64,000 nucleotides of DNA from an uncultured Bacteroidota bacterium (lineage in GTDB: Bacteria; Bacteroidota; Bacteroidia; Flavobacteriales; Flavobacteriaceae): contig CABZAE010000004.1 of NCBI GenBank assembly GCA_902523635.1, forward strand, positions 45,844-109,843, read 5' to 3'. The notes under the pieces were generated by a model. The model ran no database searches. It was not told the DNA's origin and saw nothing but the letters and a program-made list of their open reading frames with translations. This document shows positions 28,038-39,132 of this stretch, piece by piece. Position 1 is the first letter of the stretch. Every line of letters begins with the position of its first letter. The translations under genes were made by a program, and so were the position numbers.

Positions 28038-29054
28038 TTATTGATTTATTATGTTCACTTCTTCTTTAAGCAAGATATTAAATTTTCTTAAAACATAATC
28101 TTTAATCATAGTTGAAAAATCAAAAATTTCTTCACCACTTGCGTTTCCATAATTTACAATTATTAATGCGTGCTTTTTGAATGTTCCTACATTTCCTTTT
28201 TTGATACCTTTCAAACCACATTTTTCAATTAAATAAGCTGCTGGAATTTTAACTCTGTTATCTGACATATAGTAACTTGGGACTGAGTGATCCTTTTTTT
28301 TTAATTCTTCAAATTCGTCAAAACTTAAAACAGGATTTTGAAAAAAACTCCCACAATTTCCGAGCTTTTTTGGGTCCGGAAGTTTACTTTTTCTAATTTT
28401 TTTAACAAATTTAGATATTTCTTTAATTGTTGGTGTTTTAATTCTATTTTTTGACAAAATTTCTTGCAGAGGTCTGTAGGAAAAGTTAATCCTGTGATTC
28501 TTTTTGGTTAATCGAAAGTTAACATAGCAAATAACGTAATGCCCTTTTAATTCCTCTTTAAATATGGAACTTCTATAGCTGAATTTACAATCTTCATTTT
28601 TGAATTTGAAATCATGAAAGTTTGAAATTGATATAGTTTCACAAAATGTTAATGAATCACTAATTTCAACTCCATATGCTCCAATATTTTGGACTGGGGC
28701 ACTTCCAACACTCCCTGGTATCAAACTAAGATTTTCTAGACCTCCATAATCATTATTTACTGCCCAATTCACTAGATCGTCCCAATTTTCACCTGCACCG
28801 ACTCTTACAAAAATAAAATCTTTGTCTTCATCTACTATTTCTATTCCTTTAATTCCGATTTTTATTATCGATCTCTCAATTTCTTTTTTGAATAGTATGT
28901 TTGTTCCTTCACCGAGGATAAATGGCGTATCCTTAATTTTTTCTAAAATTTCTTTCAGTTCATTTTTTGAGTTAGCACAAAAAAATTTTTTAGAAATTAT
29001 ATCAATACCGAAACTATTGTATTTCTTTAGAGAAGTTTGAGTACAGTTTTGCAA
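28038..29054 (-). CDS. murB: UDP-N-acetylmuramate dehydrogenase
   Basis: LIPGSVGSAPVQNIGAYGVEI, FSYRSSIFK, LGNCGSFFQNP. Confidence 0.93.
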   Translation of the reverse strand: MQNCTQTSLKKYNSFGIDIISKKFFCANSKNELKEILEKIKDTPFILGEGTNILFKKEIERSIIKIGIKGIEIVDEDKDFIFVRVGAGENWDDLVNWAVNNDYGGLENLSLIPGSVGSAPVQNIGAYGVEISDSLTFCETISISNFHDFKFKNEDCKFSYRSSIFKEELKGHYVICYVNFRLTKKNHRINFSYRPLQEILSKNRIKTPTIKEISKFVKKIRKSKLPDPKKLGNCGSFFQNPVLSFDEFEELKKKDHSVPSYYMSDNRVKIPAAYLIEKCGLKGIKKGNVGTFKKHALIIVNYGNASGEEIFDFSTMIKDYVLRKFNILLKEEVNIINQ

Positions 29055-29069
29055 TTTATTAACTCTAAT

Positions 29070-29498
29070 TTACTTTTTTTTCTTAGGATTTTTTATTGGA
29101 TCTCCGTTCTCATCCAATTCGACCTCTGGAAGAACTTCACCTTTAATTCTTAAAATTATATTTGAATTTGAAGCATTTGAATTTACAGTGATAGCTTTTA
29201 GAAAAACACCAGTTCTTTTAGTATCATACTCAACATCAATTGAGCTTGACTCTCCAGGTTGAATTGGTTTTTCGGGCTTTTTTGGAATGGTACAACCACA
29301 GGATGAATATATTCTATTAAATATTAATGGTGCATTTCCAGTATTTTTGAACTTAAACGTTTTTTTTCCATCTGCTCCATGTTCGACCGTTCCATAGTCA
29401 ATTAGTGTTTGATCAAATGTAACCTGTGCAATCTTTTCTTGTGATTTAACTGAAATTGTTAATAGCATTAAAAATATAAGTAGCAAACGGTTTTTCAT
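29070..29498 (-). CDS. DUF1573 domain-containing protein
   Basis: DYGTVEHGADGKKTFKFKNTGNAPLIFNRIYSSCGCTIPKKP. Confidence 0.9.
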   Translation of the reverse strand: MKNRLLLIFLMLLTISVKSQEKIAQVTFDQTLIDYGTVEHGADGKKTFKFKNTGNAPLIFNRIYSSCGCTIPKKPEKPIQPGESSSIDVEYDTKRTGVFLKAITVNSNASNSNIILRIKGEVLPEVELDENGDPIKNPKKKK

Positions 29499-29581
29499 AA
29501 TAATGTATTTTAACTAAAACTATGATTTTTTGAACATATTACAAAAAAAGGCAATAGCTTTTGATTTGTAATATTGTTAAG

Positions 29582-29589
29582 TACTTTTG
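29582..29589 (+). promoter_or_regulatory. Candidate Bacteroidota -7 promoter element upstream of valS
   Basis: TACTTTTG matches TAnnTTTG. Confidence 0.4.
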
Positions 29590-29606
29590 TGAAATTATTC
29601 AATGAA

Positions 29607-32222
29607 ATGGAGATTGAAAAGAGTTTTGATGCAAAAAAAATCCAATCCAAGTGGTACAAACACTGGACTAAAAATGGATATTTTAGTTCAATCCCCAATG
29701 AAAAAACACCATTTACTATTGTAATACCTCCTCCTAATGTGACAGGAATTTTGCACATGGGACACATGCTAAATAACACAATACAAGACGTTCTTATAAG
29801 AAAGGCTAGATTAGAAGGATTTAATGCGTGTTGGGTACCAGGTACGGATCACGCTTCGATTGCTACAGAGGCTAAAGTTGTTAAGCATTTAAAAGAAAAA
29901 GGAATACAAAAAGAAGATCTATCCCGAGATAAATTTCTTAGTCATGCTTGGGACTGGACTGAAAAATATGGAGGAAAAATTTTAGATCAATTAAAAAGAT
30001 TAGGTTGCTCATGTGATTGGAGTAGAACGAAATTTACTCTCGACTCAGATATGTCAGAATCAGTAATTAAGGTATTTATTGACCTACATGAAAAAGGTTT
30101 GATATATCGTGGCTATAAAATGGTTAATTGGGATCCAGAGGCCAAGACCACTTTGTCAAATGAGGAGGTTGTTTTTGTTGAGGAAGAAACAAAAATTTAT
30201 TTTATTTCTTACAAGATTTCAGAATCAGATGATGAAATACATGTTGCCACAACGAGACCTGAAACCATATTTGGAGACACTGCAATTGCAGTTAACCCCA
30301 AAGACACGAGGTATCAAAAATTTATTGGTCAAAATGCTTCTATTCCAATTTTAAATAAAAGTATTCCAATAATCTCTGATGACCTTGTAGATCCTGAATT
30401 CGGAACAGGATGTCTTAAAATTACGCCAGCTCACAGCGAAAATGATAAAGAAATAGGAGATCGACATAATTTAGAGTTGTTAGATATTCTTAATGATGAT
30501 GGCTCACTAAATCATTTTAATCTACATTATTCAGGGATGGATAGGTTTGAAGCTAGAAAAAAAATAGTTGTTGAACTTAATTCGATGGGTGCGCTAATTA
30601 AAAGTGAACCTTATGTTACAAAAATTGGTAGATCCGAGAGGACGAACTGCATCATTGAGCCAAGGTTATCCAAACAGTGGTTTTTAAAAATGGAAAAAAT
30701 AGCGAAACCAGCATTGAATGCAGTTTTGAATAATGAAGTACAGTTTTTCCCAAAAAAGTTCAAAAACATCTATAGAAATTGGATGGAAAACATAAGAGAT
30801 TGGAATATTTCTAGACAACTTTGGTGGGGTCACAGAATACCTGTATACTATTACACTAATGATAAAAACAATTATGTTGTTGCCGAAAATATCGACGAAG
30901 CTTTAAAATTAATTAATCAAAAAAAAGGTTTTGAATATGTGAATAAAGAGAAAATATATCAAGAAAATGATGTTTTGGACACATGGTTTTCATCTTGGAT
31001 TTGGCCAATAAGTGTATTTGATGGAATAAGAAATCCAGATAATAAGGATTTTAAGTATTATTATCCAACAAATGACTTGGTAACAGGTCCTGACATTTTA
31101 TTTTTCTGGGTTGCAAGAATGATTGTTTCTGGCTATGAATTTAAAAAAAATAAACCTTTTAATTCTGTTTATTTTACTGGACTTGTTCGCGACAAATTGG
31201 GTAGAAAAATGTCTAAACAATTGGGAAATTCACCTGATGCATTGAAACTAATTGATAAATTTGGTGCTGATAGTGTTCGTGTTGGTTTATTATTTAGCGC
31301 ACCTGCTGGTAATGACTTGTTGTTTGACGAATCCCTTTGTCAACAAGGTAAAAACTTTTCAAATAAGATATGGAATTCTCTTAGACTTCTCAAGTCATGG
31401 ACCGTCTCCGAAAAATTGAGTGAACCTAAAACGTCTACTATTGCTTCTAAATGGTTTGAATCAAAATTTAATTCTAAATTAAATGATGTAGAAGATTTCT
31501 TTAGAAAGTATAGAATATCTGATGCTTTAATTACAATTTACAAATTAATTTGGGAGGATTACTGTTCATGGTATTTGGAAATTATAAAACCAAATTATGG
31601 AGAATCAATTGATCAAGTAACCTATAAAAAAACGCTTATGTATTTTAAAAAATGTTTAAAAATACTTCACCCTTTTATGCCTTTTCTAACCGAAGAAATT
31701 TGGAGTTTGATTAAAGATCAAAAAGAATCATCAATCATAATTAGTAATTGGCCAAACATAGGTTCAATTGATTCAAATTATATTGAAAATTTCCAACACA
31801 CTCAGAAAATCATTACCAATATTAGAAAGTTTAGAAATGTCAATGGTATTTCTGTCAATAAAAGAATAGAACTTTTAAGTAAAAATAAACCAGATTATAA
31901 TTTTGAGTTCAAAGAGATCGTATTAAAGCTAGTGAATGTCAGTATTGAATTTAACAATGAAAAAATTAATAATAATTTAAGCTCAATTATGGTTGAGAGT
32001 AAGGAGTATTTTATATCAAATAATTTTGAACTAAAAGATGATTTATCTAACATACGTCAACAATTAGATTACAACCTTGGGTTTCTAAAATCGATACAGA
32101 GTAAGTTAAATAATAAAAAATTTGTCGACAATGCACCAAAACAGGTTCTGCTTAATGAACAAAAAAAAGAGAGAGATACATTGGAAAAAATCAAAATATT
32201 AGAGAATAAATTATCAAAATAA
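29607..32222 (+). CDS. valS: Valine--tRNA ligase
   Basis: PPPNVTGILHMGHMLNNTIQD, GRKMSKQLGNSPD; internal ATG likely start. Confidence 0.95.
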   Translation: MEIEKSFDAKKIQSKWYKHWTKNGYFSSIPNEKTPFTIVIPPPNVTGILHMGHMLNNTIQDVLIRKARLEGFNACWVPGTDHASIATEAKVVKHLKEKGIQKEDLSRDKFLSHAWDWTEKYGGKILDQLKRLGCSCDWSRTKFTLDSDMSESVIKVFIDLHEKGLIYRGYKMVNWDPEAKTTLSNEEVVFVEEETKIYFISYKISESDDEIHVATTRPETIFGDTAIAVNPKDTRYQKFIGQNASIPILNKSIPIISDDLVDPEFGTGCLKITPAHSENDKEIGDRHNLELLDILNDDGSLNHFNLHYSGMDRFEARKKIVVELNSMGALIKSEPYVTKIGRSERTNCIIEPRLSKQWFLKMEKIAKPALNAVLNNEVQFFPKKFKNIYRNWMENIRDWNISRQLWWGHRIPVYYYTNDKNNYVVAENIDEALKLINQKKGFEYVNKEKIYQENDVLDTWFSSWIWPISVFDGIRNPDNKDFKYYYPTNDLVTGPDILFFWVARMIVSGYEFKKNKPFNSVYFTGLVRDKLGRKMSKQLGNSPDALKLIDKFGADSVRVGLLFSAPAGNDLLFDESLCQQGKNFSNKIWNSLRLLKSWTVSEKLSEPKTSTIASKWFESKFNSKLNDVEDFFRKYRISDALITIYKLIWEDYCSWYLEIIKPNYGESIDQVTYKKTLMYFKKCLKILHPFMPFLTEEIWSLIKDQKESSIIISNWPNIGSIDSNYIENFQHTQKIITNIRKFRNVNGISVNKRIELLSKNKPDYNFEFKEIVLKLVNVSIEFNNEKINNNLSSIMVESKEYFISNNFELKDDLSNIRQQLDYNLGFLKSIQSKLNNKKFVDNAPKQVLLNEQKKERDTLEKIKILENKLSK

Positions 32223-32226
32223 AGTT

Positions 32227-32880
32227 TTAGATTGTTGCGATTACATCTATACCTCCTTTTACTTTATCACCTTCCTGAACGTTGACTTTAATATCTGTGG
32301 GAAGAAATAAATCAACCCTAGATCCAAATTTGATAAATCCCGCATCAGTACCTTGAACAACATTTAAACCTTCTTTTGAATAATTAACAATTCTTCTTGC
32401 TAATGCACCTGCAATTTGTCTAAACATTACATCACCAAAGACTTCGTTGTTAACAACGATCGTTGTTCTTTCATTTAGTTCAGAAGATTTTGGAAGCCAG
32501 GCAACAAGATATTTTCCAGGATGATACTTACTAAACTTTACTAATCCACTTATGGGATGTCTTGTAACATGAACATTTAATGGAGACATGAAAACTGAAA
32601 CTTGAATACGTTCATCCTTAAAATATTCTTTTTCAAAAACTTTTTTTATTATGACAACTTTACCATCAACAGAGGAAATTATATTTTCTTTGTTAATTTT
32701 TGTTTTTCTTTTTGGGTTTCTAAAAAACTGTAGAATTAATATGAACTTAATTAATATGATAATTTGAATACCATTTCTCAAATATGAGTTAGTGATTTGC
32801 TCAGTTAATATTACAATGAGAGTTGTTAAAAAGAATGATGCTAAAATGATTTTATAACCCTCTTTATGAAACACTTTCAA
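32227..32880 (-). CDS. psd: Phosphatidylserine decarboxylase family protein
   Basis: SVFMSPLNVHVTRHPISG, KFGSRVDLFLP. Confidence 0.92.
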   Translation of the reverse strand: MKVFHKEGYKIILASFFLTTLIVILTEQITNSYLRNGIQIIILIKFILILQFFRNPKRKTKINKENIISSVDGKVVIIKKVFEKEYFKDERIQVSVFMSPLNVHVTRHPISGLVKFSKYHPGKYLVAWLPKSSELNERTTIVVNNEVFGDVMFRQIAGALARRIVNYSKEGLNVVQGTDAGFIKFGSRVDLFLPTDIKVNVQEGDKVKGGIDVIATI

Positions 32881-33703
32881 AATATTTTAATAATAAATAA
32901 ACAAATGGTGCTGCAAATATAACACTATCCATTCTATCGTACAGACCACCATGGCCAGGCAACCAATTTCCACTGTCCTTAACTCCAGCTTCTCTTTTGA
33001 ACTGAGATTGTACAAGATCTCCAATTGCTCCGGAAGTAGTAATAATAATTGCCAAAGCAATCCATTGAGTTAGACTTAAATTTAAATTGACGAAGTTAAA
33101 AAGTAGAATACTTGTTATTACAGACATTGCAAGTGCTCCAATAAATCCCTCAACACTTTTTTTTGGAGAAACCACTTGCAATAGGGGTCTTTTCCCAAAA
33201 TTAATACCAAAAATATATGCACTAGAATCAGAAACCCACATCAATATTAGAAAATAAAAAATATAGTATGGATTATATTCATTTGTAAGTGTTGGAATTG
33301 AAAATAAAATCACTAATGAACCAACTAAATAAAAATGACCCAAGAATCTATTTTTCAGAATAGAAAAAGAAAATTCTTTTTTTTTAAGTAAAGAAAATCC
33401 CAATAAAATATTAGTAATAGTTATTGTAAGCACAAAAAAGATTTGAAATACCCAATTATATGAAAGTATAAATAAAGAAATATACAACGGAAAAGTTAAG
33501 TACAATATTAAATTTGATTTACCTGTATCGGAGGAAAAAAATTTATGATTATAATTGGAAATCAACTTGATAAACTCAAATACCAACACTAGACTACAAA
33601 AAAAACCGACTATGTAGAAAAGAATTTCATTGTAAAACAAAGGAAAAATTAAAAAAATAGCGTATGAAATTGCAGTAAACGATCTAATATAAAAATCTTT
33701 CAT
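32864..33703 (-). CDS. cdsA: Phosphatidate cytidylyltransferase
   Basis: SPKKSVEGFIGA, GDLVQSQFKREAGVKDSGNWLPGHGGLYDRMDS. Confidence 0.95.
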   Translation of the reverse strand: MKDFYIRSFTAISYAIFLIFPLFYNEILFYIVGFFCSLVLVFEFIKLISNYNHKFFSSDTGKSNLILYLTFPLYISLFILSYNWVFQIFFVLTITITNILLGFSLLKKKEFSFSILKNRFLGHFYLVGSLVILFSIPTLTNEYNPYYIFYFLILMWVSDSSAYIFGINFGKRPLLQVVSPKKSVEGFIGALAMSVITSILLFNFVNLNLSLTQWIALAIIITTSGAIGDLVQSQFKREAGVKDSGNWLPGHGGLYDRMDSVIFAAPFVYLLLKYFESVS

Positions 33704-34312
33704 TTAAAAATCTTCTAAAAGTAATAAGTAAAGATTTTTAGCTGAACTTCCGTAGGTAAGAAAATTAGTATTTTCTTTTTCAAGATTTTTGAAATTTTTA
33801 ATACTTGTGATATTAGTTGGTAAATTATTAGGGTATTTATTTTTGATTCTATTTAAACCTTCACTTAAGGTGTCAGTGATCTGACTTATTTTTGCAATAA
33901 CAATGAAATTTAGAGGCAGGTCATTCACTTTATGTGACTTTATTTGTTCAGCACATATCAGTAAACTTCCATCATTTGCAACTAAAAATTCACACCCAGT
34001 CAAAAAAAACTTTGAATTTAAATTAGTTTTTGAAATATTTAATTTATTATTTTTAGAAGTGAATTCCAAAAGTGAATCATCGTAACATAATATCTCAGCA
34101 TCTTCCCAATTATTTTCTTCAATTATTTGTAAAAAGAAATTTATACATTCAGGCTTATTTTCACAATACAAAAATTTTCCACCATTTTCTGTAAAGAAAT
34201 ATGTGAATCTTTCTTCAATTGGATCATTTAAACCTGGCATATATTTACCAGAAACTTCTTCACTTAATTCTTCCTCACCTTTATTAAAAAAAGATTTGAT
34301 GAATTTTTTCAA
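33704..34312 (-). CDS. LUD domain-containing protein
   Basis: TGCEFLVANDGSLLICAEQIKSHKVNDLPLNFIVIAKISQI. Confidence 0.8.
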   Translation of the reverse strand: MKKFIKSFFNKGEEELSEEVSGKYMPGLNDPIEERFTYFFTENGGKFLYCENKPECINFFLQIIEENNWEDAEILCYDDSLLEFTSKNNKLNISKTNLNSKFFLTGCEFLVANDGSLLICAEQIKSHKVNDLPLNFIVIAKISQITDTLSEGLNRIKNKYPNNLPTNITSIKNFKNLEKENTNFLTYGSSAKNLYLLLLEDF

Positions 34313-34378
34313 AATAATGATTTTGAATGTAAATATAAAAAATCTTATTTTTCGAGTAAGTTATGAGAATATCGAAGA

Positions 34379-36316
34379 TTATTTTGAATTGGATTTTTTA
34401 ATTGCTTCTTTGATGTCAAAAGGTCTTTCACCATAAATTCTTACAAGATCTTCCTTAAAAATAACTTCTTTTTCGAGCAGGGAATTTGCTAATTCTATTA
34501 ATTTAGTTTTGTGTTTCTTTAACAATTTGATCGCTCTTTGGTATTGAGTTTCGATGATATTAGAGATTTCTTTATCAATTACTTGAGCAGTAACATCACT
34601 GTATGGTTTGGTGAAGCCATAATCGTTTTGACCACTGGAATCATAATAAGTTAAATTTCCTATTTTATCATTTAATCCATACACTGTCACCATTGATCTT
34701 GCTTGCTTGGTAACTTTTTCAAGATCACTTAGTGCTCCTGTTGAAATATTATTAAACATAACTTTTTCAGCTGCTCTTCCTCCTAAAGCTGCACACATTT
34801 CGTCCAAAATTTGTTCGGGTTTAACAATTTGTCTTTCTTCAGGTAAGTACCATGCTGCTCCAAGTGACTGGCCTCTTGGAACTATAGTGACTTTTACAAG
34901 TGGGGCAGCGTGTTCTAACATCCAGCTTACGGTTGCATGGCCAGCTTCGTGAAAAGCAATTGTTTTTTTCTCTGCATCTGTAATGATTTTATTTTTCTTT
35001 TCAAGTCCTCCAACGATTCGGTCAACTGCATCTAGAAAGTCTTGTTTGTTAACTGATTTTTTTAATTTCCTTGCAGCTATTAGTGCGGCTTCATTACAAA
35101 CGTTAGCAATATCAGCACCTGAAAAGCCAGGTGTTTGCTTTGCCAGAAAATCAGTGTCGAGTGATTTAGCAATTTTAATAGGTTTTAAGTGGACGTTGAA
35201 AATTTCTTTCCTCTCTCTTACATCAGGAAGATCAACATAAATTTGTCTATCAAATCTACCAGCTCTCATCAATGCTTTATCAAGGACATCAGCTCTGTTA
35301 GTAGCTGCTAGAACAATTACGTTAGTATTAGTTCCAAATCCATCCATTTCAGTTAATAATTGATTTAGTGTGTTTTCTCTTTCATCATTTCCTCCGGTCA
35401 TGTTACTTTTCCCCCTAGCTCTTCCAATCGCATCTATTTCGTCAATAAAAATTATAGATGGCGATTTTTCTTTAGCTTGCTTAAAAAGATCACGCACTCT
35501 TGAAGCACCTACACCAACAAACATTTCAACAAAATCAGAACCTGAGAGAGAGAAAAAGGGTACTTTTGCTTCACCAGCTACTGCTTTTGCAAGTAGTGTT
35601 TTTCCAGTTCCAGGTAATCCAACAAGCAGAGCACCTTTCGGAATTTTACCACCTAATTTTGTGTATTTAGTTGGGTTTTTTAGAAAGTCAACAATTTCTT
35701 GTACTTCTTCTTTAGCCCCTTCGAGTCCGGCAACATCTTTGAAAGTGGTCTTAACATCATTCTTTTCATCAAATAGTTTTGCTTTTGATTTGCCAATACT
35801 GAAAATTTGTGAGCCTCCACCTGCTCCACCGGACATCCTTCTCATAAAAAAGAACCAAAGTCCGACAAGGATGATTAAGGGTAAAAATCCTATTATGTAA
35901 TCTAGAAATTTATTTTCAACTGTCTTAAAATCATAATTGAATTGTATTCCGTTATTTTCAGCACTTTCAAGTTTGTTTTGAAAGTTTTCAAGATTTCCAA
36001 TTTCAAAAACGTAATGTGGACCATTGATATTTCTCTGTCCAAGAAAATTAGTAGAGTTGGCCTTTTTATGGTCTGGGCTGTTCAAAGCATCCCGGTTTAA
36101 AGTTACTTGCGCAATGTTTTTATTTACTACTGTAACATTTTTAATTTCTCCTTTGTTCAGAAATTTTTCGAAGCTTGATATATTAATTTTTTTAGATGCA
36201 CTTGTATTTCCGTCTCCACCCATAAAATATGTGCTAGCAAAAAACACCAATATAGAGGCATAGATCCAATATGAATTAAATTTTGGTTTATTAGAAATAT
36301 TTTTCTTTTTATTCAT
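34379..36316 (-). CDS. ftsH: ATP-dependent zinc metalloprotease FtsH
   Basis: [34 protein letters not shown]. Confidence 0.97.
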   Translation of the reverse strand: MNKKKNISNKPKFNSYWIYASILVFFASTYFMGGDGNTSASKKINISSFEKFLNKGEIKNVTVVNKNIAQVTLNRDALNSPDHKKANSTNFLGQRNINGPHYVFEIGNLENFQNKLESAENNGIQFNYDFKTVENKFLDYIIGFLPLIILVGLWFFFMRRMSGGAGGGSQIFSIGKSKAKLFDEKNDVKTTFKDVAGLEGAKEEVQEIVDFLKNPTKYTKLGGKIPKGALLVGLPGTGKTLLAKAVAGEAKVPFFSLSGSDFVEMFVGVGASRVRDLFKQAKEKSPSIIFIDEIDAIGRARGKSNMTGGNDERENTLNQLLTEMDGFGTNTNVIVLAATNRADVLDKALMRAGRFDRQIYVDLPDVRERKEIFNVHLKPIKIAKSLDTDFLAKQTPGFSGADIANVCNEAALIAARKLKKSVNKQDFLDAVDRIVGGLEKKNKIITDAEKKTIAFHEAGHATVSWMLEHAAPLVKVTIVPRGQSLGAAWYLPEERQIVKPEQILDEMCAALGGRAAEKVMFNNISTGALSDLEKVTKQARSMVTVYGLNDKIGNLTYYDSSGQNDYGFTKPYSDVTAQVIDKEISNIIETQYQRAIKLLKKHKTKLIELANSLLEKEVIFKEDLVRIYGERPFDIKEAIKKSNSK

Positions 36317-36317
36317 C

Positions 36318-36674
36318 TTAAAATTTATTTTCAAAAAGAGTTGATTGTGCTTCTTCCCACAATTCCTCTATGTTGTAATAATTTCTAGTTTCTTCAACAA
36401 ATATATGAACTACAACATCAATATAGTCAACCAGTACCCATTTAGAATTTTCAAGCCCCTCGATTTGATGTGGTTTTTCACCTATTTTTTTTGAAACTAC
36501 TTTTTTTATTGAGTTTGTTATAGCATTAACTTGAGTATTTGAGTTTCCTGAGCACACTATAAAATATTGACATACTACATTATCGATATTTTTTAGATTG
36601 AGAATATTTATTTTAGAACCTTTTACTTCCTCAATTCCCTCAACAACACAAGATATTAACTTATCAGTATTCAA
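36318..36674 (-). CDS. rsfS: Ribosome silencing factor
   Basis: YFIVCSGNSNTQVNAI, WVLVDYIDVVVHIF, YYNIEELW. Confidence 0.92.
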   Translation of the reverse strand: MNTDKLISCVVEGIEEVKGSKINILNLKNIDNVVCQYFIVCSGNSNTQVNAITNSIKKVVSKKIGEKPHQIEGLENSKWVLVDYIDVVVHIFVEETRNYYNIEELWEEAQSTLFENKF

Positions 36675-36731
36675 ATTGATTATTTAAGTGTAAATTTAAT
36701 TTTTTTAACTGATTTTTTAATAATCCTTTTA

Positions 36732-37475
36732 ATGATAGAAATAATCAAACTTGATGCCACTAATTCAACTAACGATCATTTAAAAGAAAAATTAAGTACA
36801 ATTAATAAAAAGAAAACAATAATAGCTTACACATATAATCAAAAAAAAGGCAGAGGTCAAAGAAATAATGAGTGGATCTCAGAGCCGTTTAAAAACCTAT
36901 CATTATCTCTGTTAATTTTTCCAAAAAATCTATTAACTAAGGATATATTTTATGTAAATATTTTTGCTTCTGTTCTTTTAATCGATTTTTTTAAAAAAGA
37001 AAAAATTAAAAGACTACAGATTAAGTGGCCAAACGACATTTTGTCATACAATAAAAAATTTTGTGGAATATTATGTGAATCAATCATTAATAAACATTTA
37101 GTAAATAAATTAATTATTGGAATAGGAATTAATGTTAACCAAATTTCATTTGAAGGTTTGCCAAATGCATCCTCCATAAGAAAAATTTTAAAAAAAGAGA
37201 TAAATTTAGATTCTTTTACTAAAAGGCTCATAGAAAGTATTAAAAAAAGTATCAGCATATTTGAAGATACACCAAAAATAAAATCATTTAAAATATTTAA
37301 TAATTATTTGGATAACCTCCATGGTTATGGAACCATCAAATCCTATAAAATAAGTGGAGGAAATAAAATTCAAGCTGAAATTGTAGGTTTAAACAGGGAT
37401 GGATCTTTAAAAATTAAACTTATTAATGGAGAAATAAAAAAGTACAATTTCAATGATATTCAATTAATATACTGA
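36732..37475 (+). CDS. birA: Biotin--[acetyl-CoA-carboxylase] ligase
   Basis: TNSTNDHL, KGRGQRNNEW, IKWPNDI, GIGINVNQ. Confidence 0.9.
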   Translation: MIEIIKLDATNSTNDHLKEKLSTINKKKTIIAYTYNQKKGRGQRNNEWISEPFKNLSLSLLIFPKNLLTKDIFYVNIFASVLLIDFFKKEKIKRLQIKWPNDILSYNKKFCGILCESIINKHLVNKLIIGIGINVNQISFEGLPNASSIRKILKKEINLDSFTKRLIESIKKSISIFEDTPKIKSFKIFNNYLDNLHGYGTIKSYKISGGNKIQAEIVGLNRDGSLKIKLINGEIKKYNFNDIQLIY

Positions 37476-37476
37476 A

Positions 37477-37932
37477 ATGGAGTTTTTAACTGATTGGGGA
37501 TACATTGGATTGTTTATTGCTAGTTTTCTATCTGCAACTATTATTCCATTTAGCTCCGAATTTGTTTTGAGTTTCATGATTGCAAATGGTTTTAATTTTA
37601 ATTTAACAGTAATTGTTGCTACAATTGGAAATTGGATTGGAGCACTAAGTAGTTATGCCTTGGGATGGTTAGGTAATTGGAGTTTACTAGAAAAATATTT
37701 TGGTATAAAGAGAAAAAAAGTTTATAGTTTCAAATTGAAAATTGAGCGTTGGGGTAGTTTACTTGCATTTTTTTCTTGGGTTCCCTTATTTGGAGATCTA
37801 ATTGCTGTGAGTTTAGGCTTTTTTAAAATAGATTTTGTTAAGGTCTCAACCTTTATGCTATTGGGAAAAATGTTAAGGTATTTTATTTGGGCACTGATGA
37901 CTTTGTGGGGTTTATCATTTTTTAAACTTTAA
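37477..37932 (+). CDS. YqaA/DedA-like membrane protein
   Basis: GYIGLFIASFLSATIIPFSSEFVLSFMI, WVPLFGDLIAVSLGF. Confidence 0.8.
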   Translation: MEFLTDWGYIGLFIASFLSATIIPFSSEFVLSFMIANGFNFNLTVIVATIGNWIGALSSYALGWLGNWSLLEKYFGIKRKKVYSFKLKIERWGSLLAFFSWVPLFGDLIAVSLGFFKIDFVKVSTFMLLGKMLRYFIWALMTLWGLSFFKL

Positions 37933-37933
37933 G

Positions 37934-38731
37934 TTATTTTGAAAATCTCCCTGGTGCGATGATTGAACTAAGTACATTAAAAACAGGTTTAGGTACTGTT
38001 TTCAATAAAAATGCAATAAATTTCCATCTTTTGGTTGGAACATAAAGTTTTTTTCTTTTAACCATTGCTTCAACAGACTCTTTGGCAACTCTTTGTGCTG
38101 AGTTTTTTAAAAAACTGGGTACTCTATCCATTTCTTCCTGAACACCACTTGCGGTATGAAAATTTGTTATCGTATATCCTGGGCAAATTGCAGTACAAGA
38201 AATGCCTTCATTATTATAGTTTAGGTTTATCAGCTCACTGAATCTGTTTACAAAAGTTTTCGTAGGTCCGTACAAAGACTGAACTTGCGATGGAGGGGCA
38301 AATGCAGCTACAGACGAAACTATCATAATTCTACCATCTTTAATTTTCAGCATTTGTGGAAGAAATAATTTTGTCAAGGATATTACCGAAATACTCAAAA
38401 CTCTAATACACTTTTCTTCCTCATCCATAGATGACAAATGCAAGGGTGTTACAATTCCGTAGCCTGCGTTGTTAATCAAAATTTTGATTAAATATTTATT
38501 TGAATTACAAAATTCATATATTTTATTGGGAGTGTTTTTATCGCTCAAGTCACCATCAATATAGTCTACATTAACTTTGTATTTAGTTTTTATATGTTTA
38601 GAAAATTTTTTTAATAAATCTTTTCTTCTGGCTGTCAAAACTAAATTGAATCCTTTTTCCGCCAAGATATATGCGATTTCAAGTCCGATCCCGGATGTTG
38701 AACCAGTTATGAGTGCATAAGGCTCATTCAT
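37934..38731 (-). CDS. SDR family oxidoreductase
   Basis: ALITGSTSGIGLEIAYILAEKG, NNAGYG, YGPTKTFV. Confidence 0.88.
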   Translation of the reverse strand: MNEPYALITGSTSGIGLEIAYILAEKGFNLVLTARRKDLLKKFSKHIKTKYKVNVDYIDGDLSDKNTPNKIYEFCNSNKYLIKILINNAGYGIVTPLHLSSMDEEEKCIRVLSISVISLTKLFLPQMLKIKDGRIMIVSSVAAFAPPSQVQSLYGPTKTFVNRFSELINLNYNNEGISCTAICPGYTITNFHTASGVQEEMDRVPSFLKNSAQRVAKESVEAMVKRKKLYVPTKRWKFIAFLLKTVPKPVFNVLSSIIAPGRFSK

Positions 38732-39127
38732 TTAGTTTAAGTTAGCTATGTTTTTTGATAGATCATTGATGAAAGTCTGTAGAGGAGTTTTAACCATTAT
38801 TTCCATCATTGGGTTTAATTGACCTTTAAATTCAATGTGAAACTGGGTAATTTTATCATTTACTTCTTTAATGTGACCCTCTAAATAAAAATCTATTTTA
38901 GATTCCAATGACTTTAAAATAATTTTTTTTGACTCTATCTTTTCAATAATTTTTAATTGAAATATTGGCATACCTTTAATACCAAAAATAAAAGAATCTG
39001 AACTCAATACATCAAATTTTGAAATATTATTAGGCATTATTTTTTCAAAATTTTTCACAACTGATAATTTTCGAAATAAATCTTTTGCCGATAACTCTGA
39101 GCTTGAGACGATGCTTTTGAGTTCCAT
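38732..39127 (-). CDS. SRPBCC-like protein
   Basis: MELKSIVSSSELSAKDLFRKLSVVKNFEKIMP...; position after pyrE. Confidence 0.6.
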   Translation of the reverse strand: MELKSIVSSSELSAKDLFRKLSVVKNFEKIMPNNISKFDVLSSDSFIFGIKGMPIFQLKIIEKIESKKIILKSLESKIDFYLEGHIKEVNDKITQFHIEFKGQLNPMMEIMVKTPLQTFINDLSKNIANLN

Positions 39128-39132
39128 TGTTC

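Noticed and set aside
35370-35900. 176-aa ORF antisense to ftsH
   Set aside because: Lies wholly within a confident ftsH reading frame; no recognisable domain.
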